Of a stretch of DNA of 64,000 nucleotides, positions 1 to 9,141 are shown one piece after another. Positions within the stretch are counted from its first letter, which is position 1; each line of letters opens with the position of its first letter. A model generated the notes under the pieces. That model saw nothing but the letters and a program-made list of their open reading frames with translations, had not been told where the DNA came from and did not search any database. The stretch comes from Paenibacillus sp. FSL H7-0331. Lineage in GTDB: Bacteria > Bacillota > Bacilli > Paenibacillales > NBRC-103111. Position numbers and translations under genes: made by a program. The stretch spans positions 1-64,000 of the forward strand of contig NZ_MRTH01000040.1 in the NCBI RefSeq assembly GCF_001956045.1. Reading direction: 5' to 3'.

Positions 1-71
1 GATCCCTTCCTTTTCGGTCTTTTCTACATCATTACCCGAATTGGTCGGTTGTTTAAAACACGAGTTCATTC

Positions 72-107
72 TATATAGTATATCATCTGGCGGCATGTTA
101 CTATATA
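72..107. promoter_or_regulatory. Inverted repeat upstream of the N-acetyltransferase gene
   Basis: The arms TATATAGTA (72-80) and TACTATATA (99-107) are perfect inverted complements separated by 18 bases, about 50 bases before the GTG start at 157. It could be an operator or a weak hairpin from an upstream transcript. Nothing else is recognisable in 1-156 apart from the ribosome-binding site GAAGGAG at 141-147. Confidence 0.35.
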
Positions 108-156
108 TGCAAAATCCGCTGTAATCTTCCATCCACTATAGAAGGAGTCGATAGAG

Positions 157-942
157 GTGCACAAACAATCTAATGCTCTATCATCTGAGGTATTGGCTTA
201 TCTAGATCGAATTGGGTACAACGGCCCGATGGATACAAGTCTGACTATGCTATCCCAGCTACAGGAGTGTCATCTTCATACGGTGCCTTATGAAAATTTG
301 GATATTGTGAACCATCTCCCCCTTTCACTTGCGATTCCTGATCTGTATGACAAGATCGTAGTTCGCCATCGCGGCGGCTACTGTTTTGAGCTTAATGCAC
401 TGTTTGGATGGCTATTACGCGAGCTTGGCTATTCCGTGACCGATTACTTTGCCCGTTTCTGGCGTGATGAACCGAATGAGCCGCCCAAACGCAGACACCA
501 TGTCCTTCAAGTAGATGTTGCGGAAAGTCGCTATCTATGCGATGTAGGAGTTGGTGGAGCCGTTCCCTGCCGACTGATCCAAATGACAGAAAATTTGGAG
601 CATCAGCAAGGTTATGAGTGTTATCAGCTGCAACGTGATGCGTATTATGGCTGGGAGCTGTGCGAACAAAAAGGCGATCAATGGAGACGTATCTATACGT
701 TCACTGAAGAACCCCAGCTGCCCAAGGATTACCTGATGGCATCTTACTGGTGCGAGAATGCCCCTGATTCTCCCTTCACCAAGGAGGCAAAAGCCGCCAT
801 GCGTACAGCAGCTGGCCGTCATACACTAGCTGGATCAGAATTTCGCAGTTTTTCTGAAAACGGTGTTCAAATATACATACCACAAACACAAGAAGAGTAT
901 GCCAAGGCATTGCAAACCTATTTTGGAATTGTAATCACATAA
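157..942 (+). CDS. Arylamine N-acetyltransferase (NAT family)
   Basis: A 261-residue protein of typical NAT length (about 260-280). The family moves an acetyl group from acetyl-CoA to arylamines or arylhydrazines in the cytosol. The catalytic triad is visible: Cys in RGGYCFELN (about residue 75), His in RRHHVLQVDV (about 114) and Asp in YLCDVGVGG (about 129). The GTG start is chosen because GAAGGAG lies 9 bases upstream. It appears monocistronic, with the sspH locus downstream on the same strand. The true substrate cannot be read from the sequence. Confidence 0.92.
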   Translation: MHKQSNALSSEVLAYLDRIGYNGPMDTSLTMLSQLQECHLHTVPYENLDIVNHLPLSLAIPDLYDKIVVRHRGGYCFELNALFGWLLRELGYSVTDYFARFWRDEPNEPPKRRHHVLQVDVAESRYLCDVGVGGAVPCRLIQMTENLEHQQGYECYQLQRDAYYGWELCEQKGDQWRRIYTFTEEPQLPKDYLMASYWCENAPDSPFTKEAKAAMRTAAGRHTLAGSEFRSFSENGVQIYIPQTQEEYAKALQTYFGIVIT

Positions 943-1087
943 CAAGGTTGAAGGACTTCTGGTGTGCTTGGGATGGTCAAAATCCAAAAAAATCCCCCTC
1001 CAGCAGCAGCTGTAGCTTCTCTTAGAATAGCTTTAGATTTTGGTGCAATACTATAATGTTGTCACTCAAAAATGTGGAGGCTATTAC

Positions 1088-1266
1088 ATGAACATTCAAA
1101 GAGCACAAGAAATTATCGCTTCGCCCACCATGGTTAACGTGACCTATCAGGGGTTCAGATCTATATTCAAAACGTTGATGAACAGACGGAAATGGCTAGA
1201 ATCTATACGCTTGACGAGCCTGAGAAGGAATGTACGGTCCCTCTGCACAATTTAATTGAACAATAG
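1088..1266 (+). pseudogene. sspH: Small acid-soluble spore protein, H type, with a frameshift
   Basis: The start MNIQRAQEIIASP and following VTYQG match the N-terminus of SspH, a spore-core DNA-binding protein of about 59 residues. After codon 22 the frame runs on nonsensically to a stop at 1253-1255. In the +1 frame the rest of SspH continues, with VQIYIQNVDEQTEMARIY and then LDEPEKE up to TAG at 1264-1266. One extra base in the GGGG run at 1150-1153 would restore a continuous protein of about 58 residues. This is either a real single-base deletion or a homopolymer sequencing error. Upstream AUG-less extension from 1040 is not needed. A terminator follows directly. Confidence 0.85.
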
Positions 1267-1274
1267 AAACATAC

Positions 1275-1310
1275 AAAAAAAGTCGTCTCCGCTGCGGGGG
1301 CGACTTTTTT
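1275..1310 (+). terminator. Rho-independent terminator after sspH
   Basis: A-run plus GTCG (1275-1285) pairs with CGACTTTTTT (1301-1310); an inner TCTCC/GGGGG pairing with wobble closes a GCTGC loop. The poly-A/poly-T flanks allow it to work in both directions. Confidence 0.8.
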
Positions 1311-1343
1311 AGAACCGAATGTATAAACCAGTAGTCCTTCTGA

Positions 1344-1487
1344 ATACAGTTCGCAATACAAGAACTTGATAACAAAATAACAAGAACTTTATCAAAGCGC
1401 GACGATATTGAAGCACATGCTGCAATTCGTGCAATTTATAGATTAACGAACAGCTACTCGCGAGGGGTTTGCTCCCAAACAATATGA
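1344..1487 (+). other. Short open frame, possible gene remnant
   Basis: A 47-codon frame without a start codon (after TGA at 1341) reads as well-behaved protein, including RTLSKRDDIEAHAAIRAIYR, and stops at 1485-1487 directly on a strong hairpin. I do not recognise the family. It may be the 3' end of a gene whose 5' part was lost. The rest of 1311-1799 shows no gene. Confidence 0.2.
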
Positions 1488-1526
1488 ATCTTCAATTCCA
1501 CTAAATAACGTGGTTTTGAAGGTTCA
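1485..1526. terminator. Strong hairpin, terminator-like
   Basis: TGAATCTTCAA plus CCAC pairs with GTGG plus TTGAAGGTTCA around an 8-base loop, with only one mismatch. It follows the stop of the 1344-1487 frame. The T-run is weak, so termination is an inference. Confidence 0.5.
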
Positions 1527-1642
1527 TTTGTATGCTTTACGAGATGCTCTTACCCAGGCATATCCTGTGATAGTCCCTTTTTTAGCCGCGATATTCGCTG
1601 CCGGACTGTCGATGGCGCCCTTCGATGACGACTGATACGAGA

Positions 1643-1696
1643 AGAGGGCATCCGATCCGGGGTACAGCTGCTTAGCATGCGCCCCGGGTTCCCTCT
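1643..1696. terminator. Nested hairpin downstream of the lyase gene
   Basis: AGAGGG (1643-1648) pairs with CCCTCT (1691-1696), and inside it CCGGGG (1657-1662) pairs with CCCCGG (1682-1687). It lies about 100 bases past the lyase stop on the minus strand. There is no good T-run, so this may be an mRNA-stabilising 3' structure and not a terminator. Confidence 0.4.
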
Positions 1697-1799
1697 GCTT
1701 TCACATTCCTTGTCTGCCATTTCAATATAATATACAGCGATTCTTAGCTGTCCGGGCTGGCTACCGCCGATGCGTCCCTTAATGGGCTCACCGTTTGCT

Positions 1800-4700
1800 T
1801 TACTGCCCAGCCTGCGCAGGCCTTGCGAATTTGATTTCGATAATAGCGTTCCAGTTGCTGTTGGAATTGCCCTTCGCGTTATAGCGAATATAGCGGGCCT
1901 TCGTATTCGTTGGGAAGCTGAACGTTTCGTAGACGAAGGCGGCTAGGCCGCTGCCCTCGCCATTCTGAATGACGGGCGTCCAATTCTCGCCATCCTCGGA
2001 TACATCGATACCAAAATACGCTTTTCGCTCGTTGCCCTTATTGAACATAATCTCCATGTCGGATACGGTCTTGACCGACCCGAGATCGTAAATGACCCAG
2101 TGATTCGTGCCTTCCACCGACCATAACGTCTCCACGTTGCCATCGATGCTTCTATCCGGCGTAGTATCCTCGAAATAGCCGCTGCTTGTGCTTACTGTAA
2201 TCGGAATATAATCCTTGGCGGGCGCCGGAGGCGTCCCCGGCTGCACGTAAATTACGTTCGCGAACGTATCCCTGGAGATCGCTGCAAAATACGTATCCGA
2301 CAGCACCGTCGCCGGAACGAGCAGTGTCTCGCCATACACCGACGCAGCGACGGTCATCGCGACGGGCGCATTGTCCCAGTACGCTGTCGAAGCGCCGTTA
2401 GCAATGCTCAGCGTGTGCCCGTCTTTTTCCGCTGTCATCGTATCGGTCTGGTCGTCCCAGGCCCAATCCACGCCAAGCTTGCTCAGAACAGGCTGAGCAG
2501 GAAGCAGCAGCTTCCCGTTCTGAAGCCTTGCCCCGGTCTCCGAATAGACGAACCGATTGTTTACGCGGATGTACATCTCGTCGTTCACAGGCGGCTCAAC
2601 CGGGATAACCGGACGGACGGCGTTGGCATTTTTGTAGGTCAGCGTGTAAGCGCCCGCCTCCCCACGGAACACGGCAACGCCTCCGGCTTCCGTCACGATC
2701 GCTTCGCCACTGTTAATCCCGTTCCGCTGGATCGTCCAGGTGCCTGCGGCCAGATCAGCCACGGTCATTTCGTACGAGCCACTGCCGCTAAAGGAGAAAG
2801 CCACATCGGCGGAGGTTCGGCCCTTCGCTTTGCCGAAGACGACGACGCGGTCCGCGACGACGGCCCCTGCGACGTTCGCCGTCTCAATCAGGGATACCGG
2901 CAGCGACGCCGTGTCCGGGCTGGCGTCGCCCACCTGAAGCACGTTCAGGAAATAATCCTCAGCTTTGGCCGTTTGTGGGGAAAGCTCCATTCGCCAGCCG
3001 CCCCCTTCGTTGTTGCCGCCGGCAACCGTCAGCGCGTCGTAGTTGACGCCGTCCACCATAAACTCCTGGCCCGGGCCGCCGATCTTCTGAATTTGGGCGT
3101 CGCCCGCCTGAGGCAGCATCGTATCGACCGTCAGCTTGCCGTTGTAATCGTACCGCTCGTTTTTGAACACTGTCCGGTTGCCGTTAATTTCAGGCTCCTC
3201 CAGACCGTGCAGCAGCCACGTTTTCTTAAAATTCGGGTTCACGGACACGACGCGGTCGAACACCACCATCGCCGCCGGATGTGCGTCGTCCTGCAAATTC
3301 AGGAACATGAAGCTTCGTTCGTAATCGGATATTTTATTCGAGTACGCCTGGGTCAAATCGCCCTTCAGGTAAGAATAGTTCGGCTTTATCGGGTCCTCAC
3401 CGTATTCATGCCCCATAATCCCGGCCGTTCGGTAACCGTTCGCCGTGTTTTGCAGTTCCTCCAGCGTCTTCGGTTCCTTGCCGTTGTTCGGAATGCGTTG
3501 CCCGCCGTCATTGGCGCGGTTGTTGCCCGAACGAACGAACGTTTCGTTCGGATCGTAGACGAGTATGGTGTTGTGCGCAATCGAACGCTTATTGTAATCC
3601 AGGTCGTGCGGGCTTCCGTATCCCGTGCTGCCATTATTGGTCTGGCTGGACACCGTCTTCAGCGCAGCCTGATAGTAGCCGGAATCGGTCGCGAGCGCGC
3701 CTTTATAATAAATTTGGAAGGACCCCGCATCCAGATGCTGATGGTTGGCAAACCACCATTCGTTCACCTCCATTTCCGCTACGACCGCGGGTGCGTCCAC
3801 GCCGTCCTGCCAGCCGGTGCGGGCGATCATGCCGCCCTTCGGTGATGGATAATACATCGTCAGAGGCAGCTCGCTGACCGGGCGTCCGCCCAAATCCGGA
3901 TCGTTAAAAACAAGAAATTCAACCGGATTAAGCGACTGATTGCTTGTCGGAGACGGCAGCTTTAAATATGGCAGCTCGCGCATCCCTTCCTCTTTCAAAT
4001 ACGGATCGCCGAAGTAATTGCCGGTCAGCAGCATCGAGCGATAGAACGAAGCGTCGTACACGCCGACCGCGTTGTTGTTACGGCTGCCGTCTCCATCGCG
4101 CAGCAATTGGCCATCGGGACGTCTGGCGTAGAGCGGCCAGTACAGCGCATATTGCTGATCGGGGCCAAAAACCTCGGGATGCCCGGCCCGGTCGTAAAGC
4201 CAGGTCGCCAATATTTCCCACTGAAAGCGGTACTGCATATAATGCTCGCCCTGATTGTGCATGTGCGCCGGGTACATAAATAATTTCGGCTCAATATATT
4301 CCGCAAAAAAACGTCCGACCGTATTCTGAAAAATATCGGGTCGCTCATCATACATCGCAATGCCCGCAGCAGCGAGATCGCGCATGAGTTGGCCTTCCAC
4401 CCCATGACCAACGACGGCCCCCTGATTGATCGGCGGCCAGCCGATCTCCATGAGCGACGCCGCAGACGTCACGAAATTGGCGAACAGCGTCTGATCCTCG
4501 CGCGTCAGCAGCGGATAGCACCAGTCGTACACCTCCGCGGCGACAAATACGGTCTGCCCCTGTCCGTTATAATCGCCTGAGGTGAACTTGACCGTCGTCA
4601 TAAAATTGCGCATCGCGGTGATCGCGCTCAGACCCACCTGCGAATCGCCACGCATCGCGTATTCGAACGCGCGGCTCTCGATGACGCTGAGCGTCGCGGC

Positions 4701-6395
4701 GCTAAAGTTGGTGCTTGCCGAGGTAGCGGGCAGGCTGCCGTCCACGGTCGAAAGCAAATTCGTCTGGTGCTTGACCAGCGCGTTCACATTTTGCGGCTTG
4801 ACGCTGTTCGCGAGTATGCCTGGAATGTCCGAGCTTCTGAAATAAATCCGCGGATGCCCCGCCGGCGGCGCAAATTGCGTCGGCATCGGGTAAGCTGGCT
4901 CGACGTACTCGTCGCCGCCGGGGTTATAAAGCACATCCGCGGTGACGTAGAGCGCGTCCATCTTCAAAGCGCCCTCGCGGTGGTACAACTTCAGCGCATT
5001 CGTGCCTGCGCCGAGCGCCGTCGTTTTGACTCGCACCCAGATAAAGCCGCCGTCCTCGCGGACCGGGAAGCTGGTGCCGTAGAGCGCGCTGTTCAGCGCC
5101 TCGTCGTTGAAGCCGATATAGAACGAATCGGCGGAGTCCCTCTCCGCATTACCCCGGAGCCAAACGTAGTACGTACCCGCAGCGCTCATCTTGAACGGCA
5201 GCACGATTTCCGGCATTTTGCTATCGGGATCGGTCAGATTGCCGCTCGACACCGTATCCGAAATATATTTGCCGCCGGAAGCATATACACTTTCTTTCAT
5301 CGTGAAGTTTCCTTGAAACGGCGTATCCTCCAGCTCGATTTTCGTATCCAGCGCGTACGTTGGCAGTGGCGCGGTGGCGCCTGGGTCGTACAGCACGTTG
5401 GATGTCACATAAATTGCGTCCATTTTGAGCCCCTTCTCGCGGTGGTACAGCTTCAGCGTATTCGTGCCCACGCTGAGTGCCGCCGTTTTGACCCGAACCC
5501 AGATAAAGCTTCCGTCCTCGCGAATCGGAAAGCCGGTGCCGAACGGGCTGCTGTTTAACGTTTCGTTGTTGAAGCCGATATAGAACGTGTCCGAGCCGCT
5601 GCCCGCGGCGTTGGCCCGAAGCCACACGTAATAGACGCCAGCCGTGCTTATCGTGAAGGGCAGCACAATCTCCGGCGTTTTGCCGTCGGGATCGGTCAAA
5701 TTACCGCTCGACAGTGTGTCCGATATATATTTGCCGCCGGAAGCGTATACACTCTCATTCACCGTGAAGTTTCCTTGAAACGGCGTATCCTCCAGCTCGA
5801 TTTTCGTATCCAGGGCGTACGTTGGCGGCGGCGCGGTAGCGCCGGGGTCATACAGCACGTTGGACGTCACATAAATTGCGTCCATTTTGAGCCCCTTCTC
5901 GCGGTGGTACAGCTTCAGCGTATTCGTGCCCACGCTGAGCGAAGCCGTTTTGACCCGAACCCAGACAAAGCTGCCGTCCTCGCGAATCGGGAAGCCGGTG
6001 CCGTACGGGCTGCTGTTTAACGTTTCGTTGTTGAAGCCGATATGGAACGTGTCCGAGCCGCTGCCCGCGGCATTGGCCCGAAGCCATACGTAATAGACGC
6101 CTGCAGCGCTGATCGTAAAGGGCAGCGAAATCTCCGGTGTCTTGCCGTCGGGATCGGTCAAGTTACCGCTCGACACCGTATCCGAAATATATTTACCTCC
6201 GGAAGCGTATACATTTTCCTTCACCGTAAAATTGGACGCAAACGCCGTATTTTCCAGCTCGATCGTCGTATTCAATGCGTAGCTTCCTTCGTCGGCGTGC
6301 GCTGACGGTGTCGGCAGGAAAGCGAAAATACCACATTGAACGAGCAGGCAGCAGCAAAGCAGCGCCGCTAGCATGCGTCTTGCACGCTTGTTCAT
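1800..6395 (-). CDS. Secreted multi-domain heparinase II/III-type polysaccharide lyase
   Basis: A 1531-residue extracellular enzyme. The Sec signal peptide (residues 1-36) ends at AHA. Three tandem 154-residue beta-rich modules follow (about 40-500); each contains DTF/SFYIGFN and VWVRVKT and resembles galactose-binding-type carbohydrate-binding modules. The heparinase II/III-like lyase region (about 510-1280) starts at GHPRIYFRSSDIP; NEWWFANHQHLDAGSFQIYY with DSGYY and RSIAHNTILVYDP are family landmarks for the catalytic and metal-site region. A copper-amine-oxidase-N-like module (about 1290-1400) and a C-terminal F5/8 type C (discoidin) module (about 1405-1531) complete it. ATG at 6395 is preferred: AAGGAGG lies 8 bases upstream. 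It is the last gene of the minus-strand sugar locus and presumably makes the oligosaccharides that the neighbouring transporter imports. The exact glycan is unknown. Confidence 0.85.
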   Translation of the reverse strand: MNKRARRMLAALLCCCLLVQCGIFAFLPTPSAHADEGSYALNTTIELENTAFASNFTVKENVYASGGKYISDTVSSGNLTDPDGKTPEISLPFTISAAGVYYVWLRANAAGSGSDTFHIGFNNETLNSSPYGTGFPIREDGSFVWVRVKTASLSVGTNTLKLYHREKGLKMDAIYVTSNVLYDPGATAPPPTYALDTKIELEDTPFQGNFTVNESVYASGGKYISDTLSSGNLTDPDGKTPEIVLPFTISTAGVYYVWLRANAAGSGSDTFYIGFNNETLNSSPFGTGFPIREDGSFIWVRVKTAALSVGTNTLKLYHREKGLKMDAIYVTSNVLYDPGATAPLPTYALDTKIELEDTPFQGNFTMKESVYASGGKYISDTVSSGNLTDPDSKMPEIVLPFKMSAAGTYYVWLRGNAERDSADSFYIGFNDEALNSALYGTSFPVREDGGFIWVRVKTTALGAGTNALKLYHREGALKMDALYVTADVLYNPGGDEYVEPAYPMPTQFAPPAGHPRIYFRSSDIPGILANSVKPQNVNALVKHQTNLLSTVDGSLPATSASTNFSAATLSVIESRAFEYAMRGDSQVGLSAITAMRNFMTTVKFTSGDYNGQGQTVFVAAEVYDWCYPLLTREDQTLFANFVTSAASLMEIGWPPINQGAVVGHGVEGQLMRDLAAAGIAMYDERPDIFQNTVGRFFAEYIEPKLFMYPAHMHNQGEHYMQYRFQWEILATWLYDRAGHPEVFGPDQQYALYWPLYARRPDGQLLRDGDGSRNNNAVGVYDASFYRSMLLTGNYFGDPYLKEEGMRELPYLKLPSPTSNQSLNPVEFLVFNDPDLGGRPVSELPLTMYYPSPKGGMIARTGWQDGVDAPAVVAEMEVNEWWFANHQHLDAGSFQIYYKGALATDSGYYQAALKTVSSQTNNGSTGYGSPHDLDYNKRSIAHNTILVYDPNETFVRSGNNRANDGGQRIPNNGKEPKTLEELQNTANGYRTAGIMGHEYGEDPIKPNYSYLKGDLTQAYSNKISDYERSFMFLNLQDDAHPAAMVVFDRVVSVNPNFKKTWLLHGLEEPEINGNRTVFKNERYDYNGKLTVDTMLPQAGDAQIQKIGGPGQEFMVDGVNYDALTVAGGNNEGGGWRMELSPQTAKAEDYFLNVLQVGDASPDTASLPVSLIETANVAGAVVADRVVVFGKAKGRTSADVAFSFSGSGSYEMTVADLAAGTWTIQRNGINSGEAIVTEAGGVAVFRGEAGAYTLTYKNANAVRPVIPVEPPVNDEMYIRVNNRFVYSETGARLQNGKLLLPAQPVLSKLGVDWAWDDQTDTMTAEKDGHTLSIANGASTAYWDNAPVAMTVAASVYGETLLVPATVLSDTYFAAISRDTFANVIYVQPGTPPAPAKDYIPITVSTSSGYFEDTTPDRSIDGNVETLWSVEGTNHWVIYDLGSVKTVSDMEIMFNKGNERKAYFGIDVSEDGENWTPVIQNGEGSGLAAFVYETFSFPTNTKARYIRYNAKGNSNSNWNAIIEIKFARPAQAGQ
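4910..6290 (-). repeat. Three tandem 462-bp coding repeats in the lyase
   Basis: Three in-frame copies of about 462 bp (154 codons) begin near 6285, 5820 and 5355 on the minus strand. The first two are nearly identical in DNA over long stretches, while the third is more diverged. The pattern implies recent duplication of a binding module, and the array could change copy number by recombination. Confidence 0.85.
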
Positions 6396-6460
6396 CAGCA
6401 AATCCTCCTTAAAATCGTTTATTTTCCTTCACGGCTGCAGAGCGGGCTGGAGGCCGGACT

Positions 6461-7462
6461 CTACCCCTGCCTCCGGTATTCGCTGCGCCGCTTGCGAATG
6501 CAGTCCGCAATCTCCACGGATTGCAGCGCGGACACCACCTCCCCTTCGGGCTTTCTTCCGGTCGCCAGCGCCAGCAGGAACGATTCGTTCTCCTGATAGA
6601 AGCCGTTGGTCACCGACATGTCATCGGCCGGGCCAAGCGCGTCGCCGCGAATTTCCTGCTCCTCCCTGCCGCCTGTAAACCGCCTGATCCGGCCCGGCCA
6701 GTCGACGGAGTGCCAGACCGGCAGCTCGACAAAATAGGTCTTGTTCAGCAGGCTGACCGACGCCCGCTCCATAATAAGGCCCTCCGCCGGACAAAAGCTG
6801 AGCCGCGCCGACGCGCCCGAAAACATGCGGGCGTGCAAAAACACATTCGCTACGCCGGGTCCGAGCTCGGGTAGCTCCTGATAAGCAAACACAACATGCT
6901 CATAGTCCGAACCGGCGATAAACTGCACGGCATCGATGCCGTGAATGGCCGTTTCGGCAAAATCCTCGTCCCGCCGATTGTGACGATACATATCGTACCG
7001 GATCGAGTGGATGTCCTCCGGCCGGTGCGCTTGCTCCAGCAGCTGCTTCAGTTCCATCATCACTGGCATATACCTGCGATTGAACGCCACCCGGTTCGCG
7101 GCCCCGCTGCGCTCCGCCGCTCGGACAATCGCCTCCGTCTCCTCGCGGTTCAGACCAGGCGGCTTCTCCACCAGCAGCGGGTACCCCTGCTCCAGAATGG
7201 CAACGGCCAGTCGGGCGGTCAGATGGCCGGGCACGAGGAGGCAGACGACATCCGGCCTCTCCGCCTCCAGCATGGCCATCAGGTCGGTATAATGCCTGCC
7301 GAAGCCGAACTTGGCGGCAAAGTAGGCCGCCTTGCCCTCCTCCTTGTCGCAGCAGGCGGCGAGCCGCAGGCCGGGATAGGCCTGGGCCAGCCTGCGGTAA
7401 GCGGGGCCGTGGACGGACTCCGCGATGTGGCCACAGCCGACGAGGCAAATCGATAATTGCAT
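6461..7462 (-). CDS. Gfo/Idh/MocA-family NAD(P)-dependent oxidoreductase
   Basis: A 333-residue cytosolic enzyme of usual family length. The N-terminal Rossmann fold shows LVGCGHIAES (residues 6-15), and the dinucleotide-binding and catalytic EKP motif occurs in LLVEKPPGLN (about 97-106). Family members oxidise or reduce sugars, sugar acids or inositols, and in polysaccharide loci they process unusual monosaccharides after import. GGAGGAG precedes the ATG. It sits between the lyase and the binding-protein gene in one operon, so the likely substrate is a sugar or unsaturated uronate released by the lyase; that is inference. Confidence 0.85.
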   Translation of the reverse strand: MQLSICLVGCGHIAESVHGPAYRRLAQAYPGLRLAACCDKEEGKAAYFAAKFGFGRHYTDLMAMLEAERPDVVCLLVPGHLTARLAVAILEQGYPLLVEKPPGLNREETEAIVRAAERSGAANRVAFNRRYMPVMMELKQLLEQAHRPEDIHSIRYDMYRHNRRDEDFAETAIHGIDAVQFIAGSDYEHVVFAYQELPELGPGVANVFLHARMFSGASARLSFCPAEGLIMERASVSLLNKTYFVELPVWHSVDWPGRIRRFTGGREEQEIRGDALGPADDMSVTNGFYQENESFLLALATGRKPEGEVVSALQSVEIADCIRKRRSEYRRQG

Positions 7463-7492
7463 ACTCTTCTCCTCCGATTAGCGATGCCTGAA

Positions 7493-9100
7493 TTATTTGC
7501 TTTCCGCCTTATACCGCGCATAAGCACTGTTATACGCGTCGAGCACCTTTTGCAGGTTCATCTTGTTCATTTCCTCCAGATGCTTATCCCACGTAGCATC
7601 GACGTCCTGAGCGCCCATCAGTCCTTTCTGCTCATATTCGTCGAGGAACGGTGTTAGGTTGACCATCGCGTTGTCGATCGTCTTTTTCTCCTCGGCGGTA
7701 AAGGTGAGCACGGGGAACGGCTTCGCCAGCCAGTTGCTTTTTTGGTACATCGTAAAGCCGTTCTTGCCGATGTCGTTCATCGAATTCAGCTCGCCCGCCA
7801 GCGAGCCACGGCGGCCGATTTCGTAACCTGCCCCAATGCTCCGCAGAAAGTTCGGAAATCCACCGGAGTGGGACAAGGCCACAGGCTTCGGAACGGGCTC
7901 GTTGTTCACCAGCTCGTAATGCGTGCCCTCCAGACCGAAGTTCATCAGCCGTTCTCCTGTCGGGCTAAAGAAAAAGTCCATATACCGGATAACGGTGACA
8001 GGGTCCTTCGCCTGCGCGGAAATGCCCCACGCGTACGAATGGATCGGCTCGCGGGTATGATTGAATTTCACCTTGCCCGTGACGTCCGCGGGCGGCGCCA
8101 TCGCCACAAAATTGATCGCCGGCACCTGAGCCTTCACCGCATCGTTCACCGCCGCTGTGGAGCCAAACCAGTCAATCGTCGCGCCGCCCAAATTGTTACC
8201 GAGCAAAAATTGGCGCGCCTGAGAGCCGCGGGTGAAAATTTCCGGATCGATAATGCCGTCCTTATACCATTGGGACAGTTCCTTCAGCGCAGCCCTGTAT
8301 TCCGGCTCGGCCTTGCCGTGATGCACCTTGTCGTCCTTGCCGACGTACCATTCGTGGTTCGCACCCCATAGCTGGAGCAGCGGCCTAATGCCTTTATCCC
8401 GGTAGAAATAAGGAACCTCGTCCTGCTTCCCGTTGCCGTTCGGGTCCTGCTGGCGGAACGCGTACAGCGCCTTCTTGTATTCGTCCAGCGTCGTCGGCGC
8501 TTTCAGTCCGAGCTTATTGAGCCAATCCTGCCGGATAAAGAAGCCCATCGAAGGCAGCGCTTTGCCCGGCTCTCCGCCCAGCGTGCCGGTGAGCGTATAC
8601 AGCTTGCCGTCCGGTCCCGCGCCCGCGCGGCGGGCCTCCGGGTAATCGGCTAAAAACTTCTGGATGTTGGGCGCCTGCTTTGCAATCAAATCGTCAAGCG
8701 GGATCAACGCCCCTTGGCTGATGATCGGGTTGATCGTATCACGCTGCCCATGGATCAGATCCGGCAAATCTCCGGAGGAAAGCATAGTATTAAACGCCTG
8801 CTTCTCTTCGGTAATCGATTCGTTGGCGACGTTCTTCATCGCCACATTCGTGATTTTGGCCGTTTCCCTCCAGGCGGGCATGTCGCCCTTGGGCGCACCG
8901 TTCCCGCCGAAGGCGTAGAACAGCGTCACCGTGATGGGCTTGTCGGTAATTTTGAGCTGATCCTTGCCATTGTAGCCCGATCCCGCGCTTGATTCCTGTG
9001 TCGACGTAGCCGGCCCCTGCTCCCCGTCGCTTTGACAGCCGGCGAGCAGCGCCGGAACTATGGTCATGAGCAGCGTCAGCACCGCATATTTTTTTCTCAT
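7493..9100 (-). CDS. Extracellular sugar-binding lipoprotein (LipO-type, family 1)
   Basis: A 535-residue lipoprotein with signal MRKKYAVLTLLM and lipobox LLAGC, so it should be anchored on the outer face of the membrane. Length and landmarks such as LPDLIHG, GKLYTLTG and FFIRQDWLNKLGL fit the large LipO/YtcQ-type solute-binding proteins that partner LplB/YtcP permeases. A longer frame reaches 9145, but ATG at 9100 is preferred because GGGAGG precedes it and the signal peptide begins there. It captures oligosaccharides for the two permeases encoded just upstream. No ATPase gene is in this block, so a shared MsmX-type ATPase is presumed. Confidence 0.88.
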   Translation of the reverse strand: MRKKYAVLTLLMTIVPALLAGCQSDGEQGPATSTQESSAGSGYNGKDQLKITDKPITVTLFYAFGGNGAPKGDMPAWRETAKITNVAMKNVANESITEEKQAFNTMLSSGDLPDLIHGQRDTINPIISQGALIPLDDLIAKQAPNIQKFLADYPEARRAGAGPDGKLYTLTGTLGGEPGKALPSMGFFIRQDWLNKLGLKAPTTLDEYKKALYAFRQQDPNGNGKQDEVPYFYRDKGIRPLLQLWGANHEWYVGKDDKVHHGKAEPEYRAALKELSQWYKDGIIDPEIFTRGSQARQFLLGNNLGGATIDWFGSTAAVNDAVKAQVPAINFVAMAPPADVTGKVKFNHTREPIHSYAWGISAQAKDPVTVIRYMDFFFSPTGERLMNFGLEGTHYELVNNEPVPKPVALSHSGGFPNFLRSIGAGYEIGRRGSLAGELNSMNDIGKNGFTMYQKSNWLAKPFPVLTFTAEEKKTIDNAMVNLTPFLDEYEQKGLMGAQDVDATWDKHLEEMNKMNLQKVLDAYNSAYARYKAESK

Positions 9101-9141
9101 CTGTAACCAGACCTCCCAAAATGTGTTGAATGAAACAGTTA

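Noticed and set aside
1040..1087. N-terminal extension of the sspH frame
   Set aside because: SspH proteins start at MNIQRA; the extension has no similarity and ATG 1088 follows GGAGG at 1077-1081 with suitable spacing.
2415..3845. 476-residue plus-strand open frame
   Set aside because: Antisense to the lyase gene in GC-rich DNA where long shadow frames are expected; the sequence has Arg/Val/His composition without family motifs.
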